Assembly: GCF_012569045.1 (NCBI RefSeq)
Contig: NZ_CP046196.1
Coordinates: 67,290 to 131,289, forward strand
Direction: 5' to 3'
Source of the DNA: Enterobacteriaceae endosymbiont of Donacia sparganii
GTDB taxonomy: Bacteria; Pseudomonadota; Gammaproteobacteria; Enterobacterales; Enterobacteriaceae
Length of the DNA: 64,000 bases
Positions within the stretch are counted from its first letter, which is position 1, and the number at the start of each line of letters is the position of its first letter. The notes beneath the pieces were generated by a model. That model did no database searches. It saw only the letters and a program-made list of their open reading frames with translations, and was not told the origin of the DNA. The translations under genes were made by a program, and so were the position numbers. Of this stretch, positions 58,542 through 64,000 are shown piece after piece.

Positions 58542-59696
58542 ATGACAGAATATTTATTTACATCAGAATCTGTATCAGAAGGACATCCTGATAAAATAGC
58601 AGATCAAATTTCAGATGCTATACTAGATGATATAATAAAACAAGATATTAAGGCTCGTGTAGCATGTGAAACATATATTAAAAATAATATGATATTAATT
58701 GGAGGAGAAATAACTACAAAAGCTAAAATAAATATAGAAAAAATAACAAGAAAAACTATAAAAGAAATAGGATACACTAATCCTAATGCAGGATTTAATG
58801 CTAATACATGTACAATACTAAATATTATTAGTAAACAATCGGAAGATATTAATAAAGGAATAACATCTAATTTAGATAGATACAATCAAGGAGCAGGAGA
58901 TCAAGGTTTTGTTTTTGGATATGCAACAAATGAAACAGATGTTTTTATGCCAGCACCTATTGTATATGCACATAAATTAGTATATCAACAAGCACAAATT
59001 AGAAAAAAAAAAATATTATCATGGTTAGAACCAGATGCTAAAAGTCAAATTACTTTTAAATATAAAAATAATAAAATTATTAATATAGATTCTGTTGTTT
59101 TATCTACACAAATTTCTAAAGAAATATCATATAAAAAATTACAAGAAGCTATTATGGAAGAAATTATTAAACCAGTTTTGCCTAAAAATTGGATAAATAA
59201 AAAAACAAAATTTTTTATTAATCCTTCCGGTCGTTTTATTATAGGAGGACCTGTTAGTGATTGTGGTTTAACTGGAAGAAAAATTATTGTAGATACTTAT
59301 GGAGGAATGGCTAGACATGGAGGAGGAGCTTTTTCAGGTAAAGATCCATCTAAAGTAGATAGATCTGCTGCTTATGCAGCGCGTTATATAGCAAAAAATA
59401 TAGTAGCATCCTCTTTAGCTTCACGTTGTGAGATACAAATTGCCTATATTATAGGTATTGCTAATCCAATTTCAATAATGGTAAATACTTTTGGTACTGG
59501 AAAAGTATCTAATAAAAAAATAATATTATTTATTAAAGAAATTTTTGACTTAAGACCTTTTAATTTAATTAAAATGTTAGATCTTTTAAAACCAATATAT
59601 AAAAAAACTGCATGTTATGGCCATTTTGGAAGAAATATTTTTACATGGGAAAAAATAGATGAAGTAAATAAATTTAAAGATTTTTTTAGTATTTAA
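58542..59696 (+). CDS. metK: S-adenosylmethionine synthetase
   Basis: Makes SAM from methionine and ATP; SAM is used by LipA and PrmC in this window. 384 residues, as in E. coli. The ATP motif [12 protein letters not shown] and the signature [18 protein letters not shown] are intact; the N-terminal [19 protein letters not shown] is typical. A ribosome site (AAAGGTAAT) precedes the ATG. It converges with gyrA. Confidence 0.98.
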   Translation: MTEYLFTSESVSEGHPDKIADQISDAILDDIIKQDIKARVACETYIKNNMILIGGEITTKAKINIEKITRKTIKEIGYTNPNAGFNANTCTILNIISKQSEDINKGITSNLDRYNQGAGDQGFVFGYATNETDVFMPAPIVYAHKLVYQQAQIRKKKILSWLEPDAKSQITFKYKNNKIINIDSVVLSTQISKEISYKKLQEAIMEEIIKPVLPKNWINKKTKFFINPSGRFIIGGPVSDCGLTGRKIIVDTYGGMARHGGGAFSGKDPSKVDRSAAYAARYIAKNIVASSLASRCEIQIAYIIGIANPISIMVNTFGTGKVSNKKIILFIKEIFDLRPFNLIKMLDLLKPIYKKTACYGHFGRNIFTWEKIDEVNKFKDFFSI

Positions 59697-59699
59697 GAA

Positions 59700-59732
59700 A
59701 AAAAATATTAATTATTTATAATAATATTTTTT
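59700..59732. terminator. A/T-only inverted repeat between metK and gyrA
   Basis: AAAAAATATTA at 59700-59710 is the exact reverse complement of 59722-59732, with an 11-base loop, starting four bases after the metK stop. Located between convergent genes and ending in a T run on each strand, it is a likely but weak bidirectional terminator. Confidence 0.45.
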
Positions 59733-59765
59733 AAAAAATTAAATTCCATAAATTAGAAAGATTAT

Positions 59766-62300
59766 TTAAATTTTCTGTAATCCAACAATTTTTTCATTAA
59801 ATTTAGTTTTCATTATAATTACACCTTTAGTATTACGTCCAACAACACAAATTTCAGATATATTAACACGTATAAGTGTTCCCATATTAGTTATAATAAT
59901 AACTTGATCATTGTTTTCTACTTTTAAAGATCCTATTAATTTTCCATTTCTTTTATTAATTTTTATAGATATAACACCTTTTGTAGATCTAGATTTTGTT
60001 GGAAATGCTATGTGATTTGTACATTTACCGTATCCATTTTCTGTTATAGTAAAAATATTATTTTTAGATTTATGTTTTATAATTATTAATGAAACTATAT
60101 AATCATCTTTTTTATTTAAAATATTCATTCCTTTTACACCTATTGTATTCCTTTCCATAGATCTAATTTGAGATTCATTAAATTTAACTGCTTTTCCTGA
60201 AGAAGAAAATAACATTATTTTATCATCTTTATTAACAAGTGATACTCCTATTAAAGTATCGTTTTTTTTTAATTTTATTGCAATAATTCCATTAGATCTA
60301 GGATTACTAAATTTTTTTAAATTTGTTTTCTTTATTTTTCCTTGTGAAGTTACTAAAATTAGATTTGAATTATTTGTATAGTCATTTACTACAAGAAAAC
60401 TATTAATTACTTCTTTATCTCTTAAAGAAATTAAATTTATAATAGGTCTTCCTTTAGCATATCTGTTAGCTTCAGGAATATTATATACTTTTAACCAATA
60501 TAAACGACCTTTATTAGAAAAACATAAGATGTTATCATGAGTATATGCTATTAAAATTTTATGAATAAAATCATTTTCTTTTAATTTTATAGCTAATTTA
60601 CCTTTACCTCCTCTATGTTGTAAATTATATTCAGTAATTTTCTGATATTTAATATAACCTTGATAAGATAAAGTAATAATAACTTTTTCATGATTAATTA
60701 AATCCTTTTTTTGAATAAAAGAATTATTATTGAAAATAATTTCTGTTTTTCTATGATCTCCAAATTCTTTTTTTATTAAAATTAATTCATTATAGATTAC
60801 TTTCATTAAGTATTCATAATTATTAATAATTTTAATTAATTTTGATATTTTATATATCAAATTTTGATATTCTATACATAATTTTTTATGTTCTAGGGTT
60901 GTTAATTTATTTAATTTTAATTCTAAAATAGCTTGAATTTGTTTATAACTAAAATGATAATTATCATTAAATTTTATTAAATTAGAATTAGTTAAATAAA
61001 TATTTAATGTTTTTTTTTCTTTTAAATCAAAAATTTGAAATATATTTGGAATTTTCCAAGATTGAATATAAATTTTATTTCTTATAGTTTCTGATATTTT
61101 AGAAGAACGTATAATTTTTATAATTTCTTGTATATTTAATAAAGCTACTATTAATCCTTCTAATATATGTGCTTTATTGCGAGCTTTATCTATTTCATAA
61201 TTTGTTCTTCTTATCACTATTTCACGACGATGAGAAATAAATGCTTTAATAATTTTTTTTAAAGACATTAATTTAGGCTCACCCTTATATAAGGAAACCA
61301 TTTTTATACTAAAAGTAGTTTGTAATGATGTTAATTTATATAAATTATTTAAAAGAACATTAATAGATATATCTTTTTTGATTTTAATTAAAATACGTAT
61401 ACCATCTTTATCAGATTCATCTCTTAAAGTTTTAATACCTTGAATTTTTTTTTCTTTTATTAAAAAAGCTATTTTTTCTATTAATTTAGATTTATTTACT
61501 TGATAGGGGAGTTCATAAATTATGATAGTTTTATAATTTTTTTTTTCATCTTTAATTATTTTAATACGTCCTCTAAGAAAAATTTTTCCTTTTCCTGTAC
61601 TATAAGCATTTTCAATACCATTTATACCATAAATAATCCCTGCAGTAGGAAAATCTGGACCTGGAATATGATTCATTAAATCTTTAGTAGTAATTGAATT
61701 ATTATTAATATAAGCTAAACAAGCATTAATTACTTCAGTAATATTATGAGGAGGAATGTTAGTTGTCATTCCTACAGCTATACCTGATGATCCATTTATT
61801 AATAAATTAGGTATTTTAGTAGGCATTATTTCAGGTATTTTTTCAGTACCATCATAATTAGGTAAAAAATTTACTGTATTTTTTTCTAAATCAGTAATAA
61901 TCTCCTGAGAAATTTTAGACATTTTTACTTCAGTATAACGCATAGCAGCAGCTGAATCTCCATCAATAGAACCAAAATTACCTTGTCCATTTATTAATGG
62001 ATATCTTAAAGAAAATATTTGAGCTAATCTTACAATAGTATCATAAACTGCATTATCTCCATGAGGATGATATTTTCCTATAACATCACCTACTATTCTT
62101 GCTGATTTTTTATAAGGTTTATTCCATGTATTTCCTAATACATACATAGCGTATAATATACGTCTATGTACTGGTTTTAATCCATCTCTTACATCTGGTA
62201 ATGCTCTTCCTATTATAACTGACATAGCATAATCTAAATAAGAATTTTTTAATTCTTCTTCAATATTAATTAATTTTATTTCTTTAGCAAAAGAATTCAT
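59766..62300 (-). CDS. gyrA: DNA gyrase subunit A
   Basis: Breakage-reunion subunit that introduces negative supercoils with GyrB. 844 residues (875 in E. coli). The catalytic tyrosine is in [10 protein letters not shown] near residue 122, and the GyrA box needed for wrapping is QHRGGKGK, so true gyrase rather than Topo IV. Residue 83 is Asn where E. coli has Ser ([10 protein letters not shown]), a position linked to quinolone binding. The acidic C-terminal tail of the E. coli protein is missing: the chain ends GLQKI. In E. coli this tail tunes supercoiling activity. Confidence 0.97.
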   Translation of the reverse strand: MNSFAKEIKLINIEEELKNSYLDYAMSVIIGRALPDVRDGLKPVHRRILYAMYVLGNTWNKPYKKSARIVGDVIGKYHPHGDNAVYDTIVRLAQIFSLRYPLINGQGNFGSIDGDSAAAMRYTEVKMSKISQEIITDLEKNTVNFLPNYDGTEKIPEIMPTKIPNLLINGSSGIAVGMTTNIPPHNITEVINACLAYINNNSITTKDLMNHIPGPDFPTAGIIYGINGIENAYSTGKGKIFLRGRIKIIKDEKKNYKTIIIYELPYQVNKSKLIEKIAFLIKEKKIQGIKTLRDESDKDGIRILIKIKKDISINVLLNNLYKLTSLQTTFSIKMVSLYKGEPKLMSLKKIIKAFISHRREIVIRRTNYEIDKARNKAHILEGLIVALLNIQEIIKIIRSSKISETIRNKIYIQSWKIPNIFQIFDLKEKKTLNIYLTNSNLIKFNDNYHFSYKQIQAILELKLNKLTTLEHKKLCIEYQNLIYKISKLIKIINNYEYLMKVIYNELILIKKEFGDHRKTEIIFNNNSFIQKKDLINHEKVIITLSYQGYIKYQKITEYNLQHRGGKGKLAIKLKENDFIHKILIAYTHDNILCFSNKGRLYWLKVYNIPEANRYAKGRPIINLISLRDKEVINSFLVVNDYTNNSNLILVTSQGKIKKTNLKKFSNPRSNGIIAIKLKKNDTLIGVSLVNKDDKIMLFSSSGKAVKFNESQIRSMERNTIGVKGMNILNKKDDYIVSLIIIKHKSKNNIFTITENGYGKCTNHIAFPTKSRSTKGVISIKINKRNGKLIGSLKVENNDQVIIITNMGTLIRVNISEICVVGRNTKGVIIMKTKFNEKIVGLQKI

Positions 62301-62513
62301 ATAAATAAATATCCTTTAAACTTAATTTTATAGGTTAAATATTTATCATTTATATTTATAAATATATAAATTTATTACAAAATTTATAAAAAAGTATAAA
62401 TAAATTTTTTGATAAAATAAATTTTTGTATTTTTATATTCATATAATTATAATAATTATATTAATATAATAAATATATATATTTTATATAATACTAAATT
62501 TTTTAAAATATTT

Positions 62514-64000
62514 TTAACTTAAAGTATTATAATTTTTTAATTGTTTAATTTTTTTTTTTGCTTGATTAATAACTTCTTTAGGAATTCCTGCTAAAGATGC
62601 TACAAATAAACCATAATTTTTATTAATTGATCCAATTTTAACTTTATGTAAAAAAACAATAGAATTGTTTAATTCTATTGCATCAAAATATACATTTTTT
62701 ATACATTTATTTTTAATTTTTAAGTTAGTTAATTCAATATAGTTAGTTGCAAATAAAGTAAGTGATTTATTTTTTTTTGCAATATTTTCTGCACAAGCCC
62801 AAGCAATAGCTAAGCCATCATGAGTGGATGTTCCTCTTCCTATTTCATCCATCAATACTAAACTTTTTTGTGTTGCATTTCTTAAAATATTTGCAGTTTC
62901 TATCATTTCTACCATAAAAGTAGATAATCCAGAAGAAATATCATCTGTTGATCCTATTCTAGTAAAAATTCTATCTATTGGTCCTATAATAGCTTTATCT
63001 GCAGGAACATAACTACCTATATAAGTCATTAATATAATTAATGCAACTTGCCTCATATAAGTACTTTTTCCCCCCATATTAGGACCTGTTATTAACAATA
63101 TATTATGATTATTATTTAATAATACATTATTAGCTATAAATGGTGATTTTATAATATTTTCAACAATAGGATGTCTAGAATTAATTAAAGATATTCCTAT
63201 TTTTTTTTTTATTATAGGACAAGTATAATTTAAAGTTAAAGATCGTTCAGCTAAGTTACATAATACATCTAATTCTGATAAATATAATGATAATTTTTGT
63301 AAATTTTTTAAAAAAGGATTAATGTAATCAAATAATTCTTCATATAATTTTTTTTCTAAATTTATAAGTTTTTCTTTTGAATTTAGAATATTTTTTTCGT
63401 ATTTTTTTAATTCTGGAATTGTATATCTATTAAAATTTTTTAAAGTTTGGATTTGAATATATTTATTAGGTATATCAGATTTATAACTTTTATTAATCTG
63501 AATATAATATCCATGAATTGTATTAAATCCAATTTTTAATTTTTCTAATTTTAATAAATTACGTTCTTTTTGTTCTAAAAAAGATAGATATTTATTAGAA
63601 TCTTTTGAAAATTTTCTTAATTCATCTAATAATATATTATATCCAGAAGCTATAACGTCTCCCTCTCTTAAGGATAAGGAAGGTTTTTTTTTTATAGATT
63701 TTTCTAATAAATTTTTTAATGAAAGAAATGATCCTAAATTTAAAATTTTAGTTTTTATTTCACAATTATCTATATTTTTAAAAATTTTATAAAAATAAGG
63801 TAAATAATTTAATGTTTGTCTTAAAGAAACTAAATCATGTGGTTTAGCAGTTTTTAATGCTAATCTAGCAATAATTCTTTCAATATCTCTAATTTTTAAT
63901 AAAATTTTTTTAAAATCAAAATAATATTTTTGTAATATTGAAATATTTTTTTGTCTATTTAAAATAATTTTTATATCCCTTATAGGGTTATTTAACCATC
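62514..64000 (-). CDS. mutS: DNA mismatch repair protein MutS, 5' end outside window, C-terminus truncated
   Basis: Recognises mismatches and starts repair. The frame is open from 64000 down to the stop at 62514 (about 495 residues), covering core, lever, clamp and ATPase domains. No start codon occurs in frame upstream of a TTG at 63098, which is internal, so the gene simply runs off the window. Walker A is GPNMGGKST and Walker B LVLMDEIGRGTS. The ATPase switch motif ATHYxELT reads ATNYIELT, so its His (H728 in E. coli) is Asn. The protein ends near E. coli residue 800 (QLKNYNTLS), lacking the clamp-binding and tetramer region. The 213 bases before gyrA are A/T-rich and empty. Confidence 0.93.
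   Translation of the reverse strand, partial: WLNNPIRDIKIILNRQKNISILQKYYFDFKKILLKIRDIERIIARLALKTAKPHDLVSLRQTLNYLPYFYKIFKNIDNCEIKTKILNLGSFLSLKNLLEKSIKKKPSLSLREGDVIASGYNILLDELRKFSKDSNKYLSFLEQKERNLLKLEKLKIGFNTIHGYYIQINKSYKSDIPNKYIQIQTLKNFNRYTIPELKKYEKNILNSKEKLINLEKKLYEELFDYINPFLKNLQKLSLYLSELDVLCNLAERSLTLNYTCPIIKKKIGISLINSRHPIVENIIKSPFIANNVLLNNNHNILLITGPNMGGKSTYMRQVALIILMTYIGSYVPADKAIIGPIDRIFTRIGSTDDISSGLSTFMVEMIETANILRNATQKSLVLMDEIGRGTSTHDGLAIAWACAENIAKKNKSLTLFATNYIELTNLKIKNKCIKNVYFDAIELNNSIVFLHKVKIGSINKNYGLFVASLAGIPKEVINQAKKKIKQLKNYNTLS

Noticed and set aside
63098-63098. TTG at 63098 as the start of a short MutS-like protein
   Set aside because: The frame is open to the window edge and codes conserved MutS core sequence upstream; no in-frame start exists because leucines are TTA or CTA.
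1-64000. Mobile elements, CRISPR arrays, phage or toxin genes
   Set aside because: None seen: no repeated spacers, no transposase or integrase motifs, and all clear genes belong to core enterobacterial families.

Overview
The window is a stretch of a very AT-rich chromosome (about 20% G+C by eye; two sampled 60-base lines held 17 and 6 G/C) with tightly packed genes and almost no non-coding DNA. Nearly every protein can be lined up from memory with an Enterobacterales (E. coli-like) protein of about the same length. I see no transposon, phage, CRISPR or restriction genes. Many genes that normally sit between these neighbours are missing: ybeD, tatE, yceD/yceF, plsX, fabH, pabC, mltG, hemA, ihfA, epd and pheM. 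This is the picture of a long-term, genome-reduced gammaproteobacterial insect endosymbiont of the Buchnera/Blochmannia/Wigglesworthia type. A complete histidine operon suggests it feeds its host an essential amino acid. I cannot name the species.

Layout: 1-2.6 kb (+) dacA (5' end cut), lipB, lipA; 2.8 kb (-) cspE; 3.2-7.1 kb (+) fabI, pntA, pntB; 7.3-9.8 kb (-) rne; 10.2-18.5 kb (+) rluC, rpmF, fabD (frameshifted), fabG, acpP, fabF, tmk, holB, ptsG, hinT; 18.6-26.6 kb (-) gapA, sppA, xthA, cls, ychF, pth, prs; 26.7-36.8 kb (+) prfA, prmC, thrS, infC, rpmI, rplT, pheS, pheT, ribC, tyrS; 36.9-38.3 kb (-) tRNA-Val and mdtK; 38.4 kb (+) grxD; 38.8 kb (-) rnt; 39.6-41.5 kb (+) minCDE; 41.5-42.2 kb (-) tsaB; 42.5-44.3 kb (+) hslVU; 44.4-52.1 kb (-) hisIFAHB, a fused hisDC, hisG, then rnhA; 52.2-53.0 kb (+) dnaQ and tRNA-Asp; 53.1-58.3 kb (-) mscS, fbaA, pgk, tktA; 58.5 kb (+) metK; 59.8-64 kb (-) gyrA and mutS (5' end cut). 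Short blocks keep E. coli order, but the blocks come from different places on the E. coli map.

Together the genes cover central sugar metabolism (PtsG, GapA, FbaA, Pgk, TktA), proton-driven NADPH supply (PntAB), fatty-acid elongation, lipoyl attachment, histidine synthesis, division-site placement, translation and a minimal DNA-maintenance set.

The most interesting features concern fidelity. (1) hisD and hisC form one reading frame, joined exactly at a run of 12 A; loss or gain of a single A in the mRNA would stop translation right after HisD. (2) fabD is broken at a run of 13 A and needs transcript slippage (14 A) to give a full protein. (3) Threonyl-tRNA synthetase has lost its whole TGS and editing region. 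(4) The phenylalanyl-tRNA synthetase beta chain has a 9-base repeat where the editing motif should be. (5) MutS lacks its C-terminal tetramer/clamp region and carries Asn for the ATPase switch histidine. RNase E, by contrast, keeps a PNPase-docking motif at the tip of an otherwise eroded tail, and infC keeps its AUU start.
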